The notes beneath the pieces are model-generated. The model saw nothing but the letters and a program-made list of their open reading frames with translations. It was not told where the DNA came from and ran no database searches. The translations under genes and the position numbers were made by a program. Source: Pseudoalteromonas sp. T1lg75 (lineage in GTDB: Bacteria; Pseudomonadota; Gammaproteobacteria; Enterobacterales; Alteromonadaceae). From it: a DNA stretch of 64,000 nt. The stretch covers positions 38,795 to 102,794 of the forward strand of contig NZ_PQCD01000036.1 in assembly GCF_002964705.1 (NCBI RefSeq). Direction: 5' to 3'. Below are positions 19,203 to 27,949 of this stretch, piece by piece (position 1 is the first letter of the stretch; each line of letters begins with the position of its first letter).

Positions 19203-20081
19203 ATGTCCGCAGGAAAAAAATTTAGAGACGCATTAACGGCCAATCAGCCATTGCAGATTGTTGGCACTATCAATGCTTATTGTGCCATGATGGCCAAACA
19301 ACTAGGCCACCAAGCTATTTATCTGTCCGGCGGTGGCGTGGCCAACGCCTCATACGGTCTGCCTGACTTAGGCATGACTTCATTGAACGATGTGATTGCC
19401 GATGTACAGCGTATTACCTCGGCCTGCGACTTACCGCTAATGGTGGATATCGACACGGGTTGGGGCGGTGCATTTAATATTGCCAAGACCATCCGCGATA
19501 TGGAAAAAGCCGGTGCCGCTGCGGTGCACATCGAAGATCAGGTGGCGCAAAAGCGTTGTGGTCACCGCCCAAATAAGGAAATCGTTCCCGTTGAAGAAAT
19601 GGTCGACCGTATTAAAGCGGCGGTGGATGCCCGTACCGACTCAGACTTCTTCATCATGGCCCGTACCGACTCATTTGCCCAAGAAGGCTTAGAAGCCGCT
19701 ATTGCACGTGCCAAGGCTTATGTGGCCGCCGGTGCCGACGGTATCTTTGCCGAAGCGGTACAAACCGAAGAGCATTACCGCGCCTTTGCCGACGCGTTAG
19801 ACGTGCCAATTCTGGCCAACATCACCGAGTTCGGTAAAACCGAATTGTGGAACTGCAAAGAGCTAGGCGAGTGGGGCGTGGACATGGTGCTTTACCCATT
19901 GTCGGCATTCCGTGCCATGAATAAGGCGGCAGAAAATGTGTACAAATCGATTCTAGCGAACGGCGATCAAAAAGCCGTAATAGACACCATGCAAACTCGT
20001 ATGGAGCTATACGATTATCTTGGCTATCACGAATACGAACAAAAACTCGATGCCCTTTTTGCCGAAGGCAAGAATAAGTAA
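19203..20081 (+). CDS. prpB: 2-methylisocitrate lyase
   Basis: Cleaves 2-methylisocitrate to pyruvate and succinate, the last step of the methylcitrate cycle. 292 residues of the isocitrate-lyase superfamily: metal-binding VDIDTGWGG (81-89) and the catalytic KRCGH at 117-121 (Cys119). Start ATG preceded by CAGGAG. Lies 30 bases after the GntR gene and 35 bases before prpC. Confidence 0.96.
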   Translation: MSAGKKFRDALTANQPLQIVGTINAYCAMMAKQLGHQAIYLSGGGVANASYGLPDLGMTSLNDVIADVQRITSACDLPLMVDIDTGWGGAFNIAKTIRDMEKAGAAAVHIEDQVAQKRCGHRPNKEIVPVEEMVDRIKAAVDARTDSDFFIMARTDSFAQEGLEAAIARAKAYVAAGADGIFAEAVQTEEHYRAFADALDVPILANITEFGKTELWNCKELGEWGVDMVLYPLSAFRAMNKAAENVYKSILANGDQKAVIDTMQTRMELYDYLGYHEYEQKLDALFAEGKNK

Positions 20082-20116
20082 CCGAGTTTCAACAGGAAAA
20101 ATTCAGGAGAATTATT

Positions 20117-21241
20117 ATGGTAGATAAAGCATTAGGTGGCGCGGGTCTGCGCGGTCAAGAAGCGGGTCAAACAGCCCTTTGTACGGTAGGTAAAACAGGT
20201 TCGGGCCTAACCTATTGTGGTTACGACATCAGTGAACTGGCGGATAAAGTACAGTTCGAAGAAGTGGCCTTTTTACTTTCGCGCGGCGAGCTACCTACCG
20301 CGGGTGAGCTGGTTGAATACAAAGCCAAACTTAAATCATTGCGCGGCCTACCGGCGGCACTTAAAACCGTGCTAGAGGCCATTCCAAAAGATGCCCACCC
20401 AATGGATGTGATGCGTACCGGCTGTTCTATGCTAGGTAACCTGGAAATGGAAACCGACTTCGACCAGGCCAATGACGCCATCGACCGCATGGTTGCTATT
20501 TTCCCAAGCATCATCTGTTACTGGTACCGCTTTAGCCACGATGGCGTGCGCATCGAAGTTGAAACCGATGACGATTCGGTGGGCGCTCACTTCCTGCATC
20601 TGTTGCATGACAAAGCGCCATCGCAGTTGTTTGCCGATGTGATGAACGTGTCTTTGATTCTCTATGCAGAGCACGAGTTTAACGCCTCAACCTTCACCGC
20701 CCGCGTATGTGCGTCAACATTGTCTGACATTCATTCATGTGTAACCGGTGCTATCGGTTCACTGCGTGGTCCATTGCACGGTGGTGCCAACGAAGCAGCG
20801 ATGGAACTGATTGAGCGCTTCAGCAATGCCGATGAAGCCGAGCAGGAGCTGATGGGCATGCTTGAGCGTAAAGAGAAGATCATGGGCTTCGGTCATGCGA
20901 TTTACCGCGAAAGCGATCCGCGTAATGTGATCATCAAAAAATGGTCAGAGCGTTTGGCCCAAGAGGTAGGCGATGATGTGCTTTACCCTGTGTCTGTACG
21001 TTGTGAAGAAGTGATGTGGCGCGAGAAGAAGCTATTCTGTAATGCCGATTTCTTCCACGCGTCGGCCTATCACTTTATGGGCATTCCAACCAAATTGTTT
21101 ACGCCTATCTTTGTAATGAGTCGCGTAACGGGCTGGACTGCACACGTGAAAGAGCAGCGTGCTAACAACCGTATTATCCGCCCAAGTGCGGGTTATATCG
21201 GCCCAGAAGCGCGTCCAGTGCCCGAGCTAAGCGAGCGCTAA
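20117..21241 (+). CDS. prpC: 2-methylcitrate synthase
   Basis: Condenses propionyl-CoA with oxaloacetate. 374 residues, citrate-synthase fold of the short (type II/propionate) class: SLRGPLHGGANEAA and GFGHAIYRESDPR hold the catalytic histidines; the catalytic Asp lies further on near ADFFHAS. Strong AGGAG ribosome-binding site before the ATG. Operon position after prpB fits. Confidence 0.95.
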   Translation: MVDKALGGAGLRGQEAGQTALCTVGKTGSGLTYCGYDISELADKVQFEEVAFLLSRGELPTAGELVEYKAKLKSLRGLPAALKTVLEAIPKDAHPMDVMRTGCSMLGNLEMETDFDQANDAIDRMVAIFPSIICYWYRFSHDGVRIEVETDDDSVGAHFLHLLHDKAPSQLFADVMNVSLILYAEHEFNASTFTARVCASTLSDIHSCVTGAIGSLRGPLHGGANEAAMELIERFSNADEAEQELMGMLERKEKIMGFGHAIYRESDPRNVIIKKWSERLAQEVGDDVLYPVSVRCEEVMWREKKLFCNADFFHASAYHFMGIPTKLFTPIFVMSRVTGWTAHVKEQRANNRIIRPSAGYIGPEARPVPELSER

Positions 21242-21319
21242 GCTACGGCTTAGCCACCTTGCCTGTCGGTGCGGCACATTCGTTGGCGCACCACATCCAT
21301 TCGCAATGTAGAGAAGATT

Positions 21320-23911
21320 ATGAATACCCAATACCGTAAGACGCTGCCGGGCTCAGAGCTGGTTTATTACGATACCCGAGCGGCGGTTGATGCAATCGAG
21401 CCAGGTGCCTACGATGGCTTGCCTTACACCTCAAAAGTGCTTGCCGAGAACCTGGTTCGCCGTTGTAACCCAGAAGATTTAACGCAAAGCCTTGAGCAAC
21501 TTATTTATCGCAAGCGCGAGCATGATTTCCCTTGGTTCCCGGCGCGCGTAGTTTGTCACGATATTCTTGGTCAAACGGCGCTGGTGGATCTTGCCGGTCT
21601 GCGTGATGCCATTGCTGCCAAAGGCGGCGATCCGGCCAAGGTAAACCCAGTAGTGCCAACTCAATTGATCGTTGACCACTCGTTGGCGGTCGAAGCACCG
21701 GGCTTTGACCCAGACGCGTTCGAAAAGAACCGTGCCATTGAAGACCGTCGCAACGAAGACAGATTCCACTTTATTAACTGGACAAAAACAGCGTTTAAAA
21801 ACGTTGATGTGATCCCGCCGGGTAACGGCATCATGCACCAGATCAACCTGGAGAAGATGTCGCCGGTGATCCAGGTACGTGATGGCGTGGCCTTCCCGGA
21901 TACCCTGGTAGGTACCGACAGTCATACCCCGCATGTTGATGCGCTGGGCGTAATCGCCGTGGGTGTGGGTGGTCTTGAAGCCGAAAGCGTGATGCTGGGT
22001 CGTGCCTCTTACATGCGCTTGCCGGATATTATCGGTGTTGAGTTGACGGGTAAGCCGCAGCCGGGCATTACCGCCACCGATATCGTACTGGCGTTAACCG
22101 AATTCCTACGTAAAGAGCGTGTGGTTTCCAGCTACCTTGAGTTCTATGGTGAGGGTGCCTCGCATCTGACCCTGGGCGATCGTGCCACCATCTCGAATAT
22201 GACACCGGAATACGGTGCCACGGCGGCCATGTTCTATATCGATGAGCAAACCATCGACTATTTGAAACTGACCGGTCGTGAAGACGAGCAGGTTAAGCTG
22301 GTTGAACAGTACGCCAAAGAAACTGGTTTGTGGGCCGATGCCATGACGGGTGCGAAATACGAGCGCGTATTAAGCTTTGATTTGTCATCTGTGGGTCGTA
22401 ACCTGGCCGGTCCATCAAATCCGCATGCTCGTTTGGCGACGGCGGACTTGCAAGCCCGTGGTATCGCCAAGCATGTTGAGCAAGAAGAAGGCCTGATGCC
22501 GGATGGCGCGGTTATTATCGCGGCGATTACCAGTTGTACCAACACCTCTAACCCGCGTAACGTGATTGCCGCAGGTTTATTAGCCCGTAACGCCAATAAG
22601 TTTGGCTTGGTGCGCAAGCCCTGGGTGAAAACCTCACTGGCGCCAGGTTCTAAAGCGGTGAAACTCTATTTAGAAGAAGCGAACCTATTGCCTGAACTGG
22701 AAGCCCTGGGCTTTGGTGTGGTGGGTTTTGCCTGTACTTCATGTAACGGCATGAGTGGCGCCCTGGACCCGAAAATTCAGCAAGAGGTGATTGAGCGCGA
22801 TATGTATGCGACTGCGGTACTCTCTGGCAACCGTAACTTTGACGGCCGTATCCACCCCTATGCCAAACAAGCCTTCCTGGCCTCACCGCCATTGGTGGTG
22901 GCGTATGCCATTGCCGGTACCATACGTTTCGATATCGAAAAAGATGCCCTGGGCTACGATAAGCAAGGTCAGCCTATTACCCTGAAGGATCTATGGCCAA
23001 GCGACGAAGAAATCGATGCGGTTATTGCCAAGAGCGTGAAGCCTGAGCACTTCCGCCAGGTGTACGAACCCATGTTCGATTTAGACGTGGATTACGGTGA
23101 AAAGAACAACCCCTTGTACGACTGGCGCGAAATGAGCACCTATATTCGTCGTCCACCTTATTGGGAAGGGGCACTGGCGGCACCACGCACCATGAAAGAC
23201 ATGCGTCCGCTGGCGGTGCTGGGTGACAACATCACCACCGACCACTTGTCGCCGTCGAATGCGATTCTGGCCAGCAGTGCGGCGGGTGAATACTTGGCGA
23301 AAATGGGTCTGCCTGAAGAAGACTTTAACTCGTACGCCACGCACCGTGGTGACCACCTAACGGCGCAACGTGCAACCTTCGCTAACCCGAAGCTGTTTAA
23401 CGAAATGGTGCGCGATGAAAACGGTGAGGTGAAGCAGGGCTCACTGGCGCGTATTGAGCCAGAAGGCCAGGTTACCCGCATGTGGGAAGCCATTGAAACC
23501 TATATGGAGCGTAAGCAGCCGTTATGTATCGTTGCCGGTGCCGACTATGGTCAGGGTTCAAGCCGTGACTGGGCAGCCAAAGGCGTTCGCCTAGCGGGGG
23601 TGGAAGTGATCATCGCCGAAGGTTTCGAGCGTATTCACCGTACCAACCTGATTGGTATGGGTGTGTTACCTCTGGAGTTTAAAGCGGGTGAAAACCGCAA
23701 GACCTTCAACCTCGATGGCAGCGAAACCTATACGGTGTTAGGCGAGCCAGCACCGGGTGCCGACATGCAAGTGCAGATCACCCGAGCCAATGGTGAGCAG
23801 CTGACCATTACCACTAAATGTCGCCTTGATACCCAAGAGGAATTGTCTATCTACAGTGCAGGCGGTGTATTACAGCGTTTTGCGCAGGACTTCCTTGAAG
23901 GCTCAGTATAA
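21320..23911 (+). CDS. acnD: 2-methylcitrate dehydratase, Fe/S-dependent (AcnD)
   Basis: Aconitase-like enzyme that dehydrates 2-methylcitrate to a 2-methylaconitate isomer; works with PrpF in place of PrpD. The frame extends upstream, but the ATG at 21320 gives MNTQYRKTLPGSELVYYDTR, the usual AcnD N-terminus, preceded by AGAGAAG; 863 residues. [4Fe-4S] cysteines are in SCTNTSNP and CTSCNGMSG; the C-terminal swivel domain has GADYGQGSSRDWAAKG. Followed by a strong terminator-like hairpin before prpF. Confidence 0.95.
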   Translation: MNTQYRKTLPGSELVYYDTRAAVDAIEPGAYDGLPYTSKVLAENLVRRCNPEDLTQSLEQLIYRKREHDFPWFPARVVCHDILGQTALVDLAGLRDAIAAKGGDPAKVNPVVPTQLIVDHSLAVEAPGFDPDAFEKNRAIEDRRNEDRFHFINWTKTAFKNVDVIPPGNGIMHQINLEKMSPVIQVRDGVAFPDTLVGTDSHTPHVDALGVIAVGVGGLEAESVMLGRASYMRLPDIIGVELTGKPQPGITATDIVLALTEFLRKERVVSSYLEFYGEGASHLTLGDRATISNMTPEYGATAAMFYIDEQTIDYLKLTGREDEQVKLVEQYAKETGLWADAMTGAKYERVLSFDLSSVGRNLAGPSNPHARLATADLQARGIAKHVEQEEGLMPDGAVIIAAITSCTNTSNPRNVIAAGLLARNANKFGLVRKPWVKTSLAPGSKAVKLYLEEANLLPELEALGFGVVGFACTSCNGMSGALDPKIQQEVIERDMYATAVLSGNRNFDGRIHPYAKQAFLASPPLVVAYAIAGTIRFDIEKDALGYDKQGQPITLKDLWPSDEEIDAVIAKSVKPEHFRQVYEPMFDLDVDYGEKNNPLYDWREMSTYIRRPPYWEGALAAPRTMKDMRPLAVLGDNITTDHLSPSNAILASSAAGEYLAKMGLPEEDFNSYATHRGDHLTAQRATFANPKLFNEMVRDENGEVKQGSLARIEPEGQVTRMWEAIETYMERKQPLCIVAGADYGQGSSRDWAAKGVRLAGVEVIIAEGFERIHRTNLIGMGVLPLEFKAGENRKTFNLDGSETYTVLGEPAPGADMQVQITRANGEQLTITTKCRLDTQEELSIYSAGGVLQRFAQDFLEGSV

Positions 23912-23916
23912 ATTGC

Positions 23917-23958
23917 AAAAGGTGGGCTCCCATTAGTGATGGGATCTCACCTTTTTTT
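23917..23958 (+). terminator. Strong terminator/attenuator between acnD and prpF
   Basis: A 17-base-pair stem (23917-23933 with 23939-23955; one mismatch and one G-T pair) with loop TAGTG, followed by seven T (23952-23958). It ends 10 bases before the prpF ATG, inside the operon, and may lower prpF expression relative to acnD. Confidence 0.8.
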
Positions 23959-23968
23959 GAGGTTAATA

Positions 23969-25144
23969 ATGACACAACAGCTAAAAATACCGGCAACCTA
24001 TATGCGCGGTGGCACCAGTAAAGGGGTGTTCTTTGCGCTGCAAGATTTGCCAGCACAAGCGCAGCAGCCGGGCGCCTATCGCGATGCCTTGCTTTTGCGC
24101 GTCATCGGCAGCCCGGATCCCTACGGCAAACATACCGATGGCATGGGCGGGGCGACATCCAGTACCAGTAAAACGGTGATCTTATCGAAAAGCGATAAAG
24201 CGGATCATGACGTTGACTACCTGTTTGGCCAGGTCGCCATCGACAAGCCCTTTATTGATTGGAGCGGCAATTGTGGCAACCTAACCGCTGCGGTGGGTGC
24301 CTTTGCCATTAATAACGGCTTGGTGGATGCAGCACGCATTTGCGAAAACGGTATCACCGAAGTGCGGATCTGGCAGGCCAATATCCATAAAACCATCATC
24401 GCTCATGTGCCTATGCGCGATGGCATGGTGCAAGAGCTTGGTGACTTCGAACTCGATGGCGTGACCTTTCCGGCCGCCGAGGTCAAAGTCGACTTTTTAT
24501 CGCCTGTCGGTGATGGTGCGGTCCTGCCAACGGGTAATCTGGTTGATACTCTAGTCGTGCCGGGCGAGGGCGAGCTACAAGCGACCTTTATCAATGCCGG
24601 TATCCCCACGATTTTCGTGAATGCTAGTGAACTGGGTTACACCGGGGCCGAGTTGCAAGACGATATCAATAATGATGAGCAGGCATTGGCACGCTTTGAG
24701 CGCATTCGTGCCTTTGGTGCGGTGCAAATGGGGCTGATCAGCGATATTGAAGAGGCGAAAACCCGTCAGCATACGCCGAAGATTGCTATGGTGGCACCGC
24801 CAAGCAGCTATGTGGCCTCCAGTGGCAAGCACATTGATAGAGCGGATATAGACGTGCAAATTCGTGCCCTGTCTATGGGCAAACTGCACCATGCCATGAT
24901 GGGCACGGCCGCCGTTGCTATCGCCACCGCCGCCGCTATTGAAGGCACCTTGGTGAATCTTGCCGCCGGTGGTGTGGCTCGTCAGTCACTGACCTTTGGT
25001 CACCCTTCGGGCACATTGCAAGTGGGTGCCTCGGTGAATATGAATGCGGGGCAGGTTGAAGTGCACAGCGTCAGTATGAGCCGCAGTGCCCGCCGCTTAA
25101 TGGAAGGCTGGGTGCGAGTACCAGAGCCTGAATTAGGCGAGTAG
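23969..25144 (+). CDS. prpF: 2-methylaconitate cis-trans isomerase PrpF
   Basis: Isomerises the AcnD product to the form used in the next hydration. 391 residues with the duplicated diaminopimelate-epimerase-like fold: TYMRGGTSKGVFF near the start, GGATSSTSK, and the GNCGNLTAAVG segment. The ATG at 23969 (MTQQLKIPATYM) follows GAGGTT and fits the family; an upstream in-frame ATG lies within the terminator hairpin and is unlikely. Ends the prp operon. Confidence 0.94.
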   Translation: MTQQLKIPATYMRGGTSKGVFFALQDLPAQAQQPGAYRDALLLRVIGSPDPYGKHTDGMGGATSSTSKTVILSKSDKADHDVDYLFGQVAIDKPFIDWSGNCGNLTAAVGAFAINNGLVDAARICENGITEVRIWQANIHKTIIAHVPMRDGMVQELGDFELDGVTFPAAEVKVDFLSPVGDGAVLPTGNLVDTLVVPGEGELQATFINAGIPTIFVNASELGYTGAELQDDINNDEQALARFERIRAFGAVQMGLISDIEEAKTRQHTPKIAMVAPPSSYVASSGKHIDRADIDVQIRALSMGKLHHAMMGTAAVAIATAAAIEGTLVNLAAGGVARQSLTFGHPSGTLQVGASVNMNAGQVEVHSVSMSRSARRLMEGWVRVPEPELGE

Positions 25145-25148
25145 ACAT

Positions 25149-25177
25149 AAAAAAAGCCGCTCAAAGCGGCTTTTTTT
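25149..25177. terminator. Bidirectional terminator between prpF and the K/A-rich protein gene
   Basis: AAAAAAAGCCGCT-CAA-AGCGGCTTTTTTT: perfect stem with A run before and T run after, serving the two convergent genes. Confidence 0.9.
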
Positions 25178-25195
25178 ATTAAAGCAGAAGATGAA

Positions 25196-25585
25196 TTACA
25201 CAACACCGCGCGGTAGGCGACAGTCGTGGTCTTTCTCTGCAAGCTCTTTAATCCAAAATTCTTCGGCAGTGAAACCTTCTTTGTTTTCACTTACGACAGT
25301 AAAGGCAGCTTTCTTTTCGGTAGGTTTTGCCGCAGGAGCTGCTTTTTTGGTTGTTGTTTTTTTGCTTGCTTTGGCAGGTGCCTTTTCTTCTGCTTTAGCG
25401 ACCGTTTCTGTTTTACCAGAAGTGAGTTCTTCAGTGAGAGCAGCTACGTCAGCAAGGCGCATGTTTTTGCCGCCATCAATGCTGTACCAGCCAGGCTTGG
25501 TGGTGATTTCTGGCTTTTTGCCATTCGCCGCTTCATAAGCAGCTTCAAAAGCAGCTAACACTTCTGTTTTGTCTAGTTTACTCAT
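25196..25585 (-). CDS. Uncharacterised K/A-rich two-module protein
   Basis: 129 residues, not recognised. The start ATG at 25585 (MSKLDKTEVLAAFEAAYEAAN) follows AGGATC. Three parts are visible: an N-terminal module (about 1-55) with KPGWYSIDGGKNMRLADVAAL, a flexible Lys/Ala/Thr/Pro linker (about 60-95) like a histone-tail or nucleoid-protein linker, and a C-terminal module (about 97-129) with FTAEEFWIKELAEKDHDCRLPRG. No signal peptide or membrane segment. The composition suggests a nucleic-acid-associated or tethering role, but that is inference. Convergent with prpF and divergent from the Nif3-like gene. Confidence 0.7.
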   Translation of the reverse strand: MSKLDKTEVLAAFEAAYEAANGKKPEITTKPGWYSIDGGKNMRLADVAALTEELTSGKTETVAKAEEKAPAKASKKTTTKKAAPAAKPTEKKAAFTVVSENKEGFTAEEFWIKELAEKDHDCRLPRGVV

Positions 25586-25748
25586 CAAAAGATCCTAGTC
25601 GTTAACGCAGGTTAATTTTATTACAAGTTTATATTTATACCCATTTGTCCCAAGATTTTCAATTTTTTGTGGCGAAATTACTAATTTCCTTTATTTTTTC
25701 CGCCAATGACGGGAGAATTTAGGCCTAAATTAGGTGCATGAGGTGATT

Positions 25749-26501
25749 ATGAAACGCAATGAGCTACTCGCTATTTTGAATGCCAAGCTGGCGCCGGAGC
25801 AGATCAAAGACTTTTGTCCCAATGGCTTGCAGGTGGAAGGCACTGAACAGATCAAAAAAATCGTCACCGGAGTGACCGCCAGTCAGGCCCTGGTGGACAA
25901 GGCGGTGGAGCTGCAAGCAGATGCGCTTTTGGTACACCATGGTTACTTTTGGAAGGGTGAGTCACAAACCATCAGTGGCATGAAAAAGCGCCGCATAAAA
26001 GCGCTGCTGGCGGCGGATATTAACCTGTTCGCCTACCACTTACCTTTGGATGTGCACCCTGAGTTAGGCAACAACGCTCAGCTCGCTAAGTTATTGGGCA
26101 TCGAGATCCAGGGCGGCATGGAGCCGGGAGCGACCAGCGTGCCGGTGTGGGGCAAACTCACAACGCCGGTCAGCGGTGCTGAGTTTGCCAAGCGCATCGA
26201 AACCGTGCTCGGGCGCACGCCGCTCAGCTCAGTGGTGCGCTCGGATGTGATTGAAACCATCGGCCTGTGTACCGGCGGTGGTCAGGGGTATATCGACCTG
26301 GCGGCGGCGCAAGGTTTGGATGCCTACCTGACCGGCGAGGCTTCGGAGCAAACCATACATAGTTCCACCGAGCAGGGCATAGATTTCTTTGCCGCCGGGC
26401 ACCACGCCACCGAGCGCTATGGTGCTAAGGCGTTGGGGGAATTCTTAGCGGATGAATTCGGCTTGGATGTAACCTTTATTGACATCGACAATCCGGTATA
26501 A
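25749..26501 (+). CDS. ybgI: Nif3-like dinuclear metal centre protein (YbgI/DUF34)
   Basis: 250-residue toroidal metal-binding protein; proposed GTP cyclohydrolase-like or helper function, not settled. Sequence follows E. coli YbgI closely: CPNGLQVEG, VTGVTASQAL, VHHGYFWKGES (metal-binding His pair), HLPLDVHPELGNNAQ and AAGHHATER near the C-terminus (further metal ligands). The ATG at 25749 (MKRNELLAILN) after GAGGTGAT fits better than an upstream ATG. Confidence 0.93.
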   Translation: MKRNELLAILNAKLAPEQIKDFCPNGLQVEGTEQIKKIVTGVTASQALVDKAVELQADALLVHHGYFWKGESQTISGMKKRRIKALLAADINLFAYHLPLDVHPELGNNAQLAKLLGIEIQGGMEPGATSVPVWGKLTTPVSGAEFAKRIETVLGRTPLSSVVRSDVIETIGLCTGGGQGYIDLAAAQGLDAYLTGEASEQTIHSSTEQGIDFFAAGHHATERYGAKALGEFLADEFGLDVTFIDIDNPV

Positions 26502-26506
26502 AGATT

Positions 26507-26715
26507 ATACCAATTCACTTAAATAGCTAATCACCCTAGCGGGCTAAATATCGTGCTAACTGTGTTGAAATTTTTCTATGTACGCCTACACGGATGTAGG
26601 CGGTAGAGCGGCGCAGGAGCCAAAGCCGAGAATAACTACATAAGAAAAATTCCGCCTTGTTATCACATCATTTATCCAGCGCTATATCTGATCACATACT
26701 TAACAGAATTGGTAT
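26507..26715 (-). mobile_element. MITE-like element, copy A (reverse orientation)
   Basis: A 209-base non-coding element bounded by ATACCAATT (26507-26515) and AATTGGTAT (26707-26715), with TTA on both outer sides as a possible target duplication. Its reverse complement aligns with the element at 49706-49867: both have ATAAATG...ACAAGGCG then TATGTAGTT-TTCT and, near the far end, TATTTAGC-CGC. Copy A carries an extra central hairpin CCTACACGGATGTAGG. No transposase is present in the window. Confidence 0.75.
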
Positions 26716-26757
26716 TAAAAGGAGCAGAGGCTCCTTTTTTACTGTTGTTGCACTGGC

Positions 26758-27648
26758 TTATTTGCGGCTGTTATTTTGCTTACAGGTATTGAGGAAGTGA
26801 CGATAAACCGGGTTATCCTTCATTTCTTTTTTCATCGCCAAATACATGGGGCGGTTCAATCCCAGGGCGCCTAAAGGAATTGACTTGATCAAGCCCTGGG
26901 CTTCATAGGGTGTCACCAACCAATCCGGCAGGGCGGCCACGCCCATGCCTGCACTGACCAATTGGAAAATCAACAAGCCCTGATCCACGGTTTTTAAGGT
27001 GCCATCAAAACGGGCATTTTGAATAAAGTGTTTGAAGATATCCTGGCGCTCCCGCGGAATAGGGTAGGAGATGATGGTCTCGTCTTTTAAATCCAAGGCG
27101 GTGACATAGGCCTTGTTGGCCAAGGGGTGGTCCGGTGCCACGATCAGCTTAAGCTTAAAATCGAACAAATGGGCAAATTCCAAGCGATCCGGCTCACGAA
27201 TGTCCGAAGTCAGGACCAGATCTAAATCACCATCCAGCAACTCGGGAATGGCGTCATAACTAAACCCGCGTTCATAATCCACATGTATATCCGGCCAGAA
27301 ATTATTGAACTCCTTAATGGTCGGCAGCAACCAGTGAAAACAGGCGTGGCATTCCACACTTAGGCGCAGTTGCGAAATAGGCTGATTTAAACTTTCTTTA
27401 AGGCGGCATTTGGTGGCTTCGACCTTAGGTAACACCTCTTGCGCCAGTTCCAATAGCAGCATGCCTTGAGGGGTAAAGCGCACCGGATGGGTTTTACGCT
27501 CAAACAGCTGACAATCCAGCTTGTTTTCCAAGTCTTTGATTTGATGTGATAAAGCTGACTGGGTTAGAAATAATTCACGGGCGGTATTCACTAAAGAACC
27601 GGTTTCTTTCAAGGTGGCTATGGTTTTAAGGTGTTTAATTTCAATCAT
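26758..27648 (-). CDS. metR: LysR-family activator MetR
   Basis: Homocysteine-responsive activator of methionine synthase genes. 296 residues: N-terminal helix-turn-helix (about 15-50, TARELFLTQSALSHQIKDLE) and a LysR substrate-binding domain. It is divergent from metE, the classical metR-metE arrangement, with a MetR box between them. Length and context support the assignment. Confidence 0.93.
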   Translation of the reverse strand: MIEIKHLKTIATLKETGSLVNTARELFLTQSALSHQIKDLENKLDCQLFERKTHPVRFTPQGMLLLELAQEVLPKVEATKCRLKESLNQPISQLRLSVECHACFHWLLPTIKEFNNFWPDIHVDYERGFSYDAIPELLDGDLDLVLTSDIREPDRLEFAHLFDFKLKLIVAPDHPLANKAYVTALDLKDETIISYPIPRERQDIFKHFIQNARFDGTLKTVDQGLLIFQLVSAGMGVAALPDWLVTPYEAQGLIKSIPLGALGLNRPMYLAMKKEMKDNPVYRHFLNTCKQNNSRK

Positions 27649-27949
27649 CTTTAGTAAATCTCATAAAAGCCAGTCACATATCTCATAATGATTGCGACTA
27701 AACCGCGCTGGATAAATGTATAAAAGTCTAGATGGCTAAAAAATTATCACTTTTATACTCGGTTGGCTATTAAAAGATAAAATTCATTGTGAAAAATGTC
27801 TATTTTCTCTGTTTTTAAATTTATTCAGCGGTGAGTTAACGCGCTGATATGAATTTAATTCATTAGCAATGTGAGTAAGCTTCGTTTGTGTCCCCAAGAT
27901 CTGAGAGGTAATGTTTGGCCATCTAAACAGCTAAACGGATATTTACATC
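27649..27949. promoter_or_regulatory. metR/metE divergent control region with MetR box and MetJ-like boxes
   Basis: A perfect MetR-type box TGAATTTAATTCA (TGAA-N5-TTCA) lies at 27849-27861, about 90 bases before the metE ATG. Two sequences resemble the MetJ operator AGACGTCT repeat: AGTCTAGATGGCT (27725-27737) and GCCATCTAAACAGCT (27918-27932); these matches are partial and less certain. The region is AT-rich. Confidence 0.65.
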
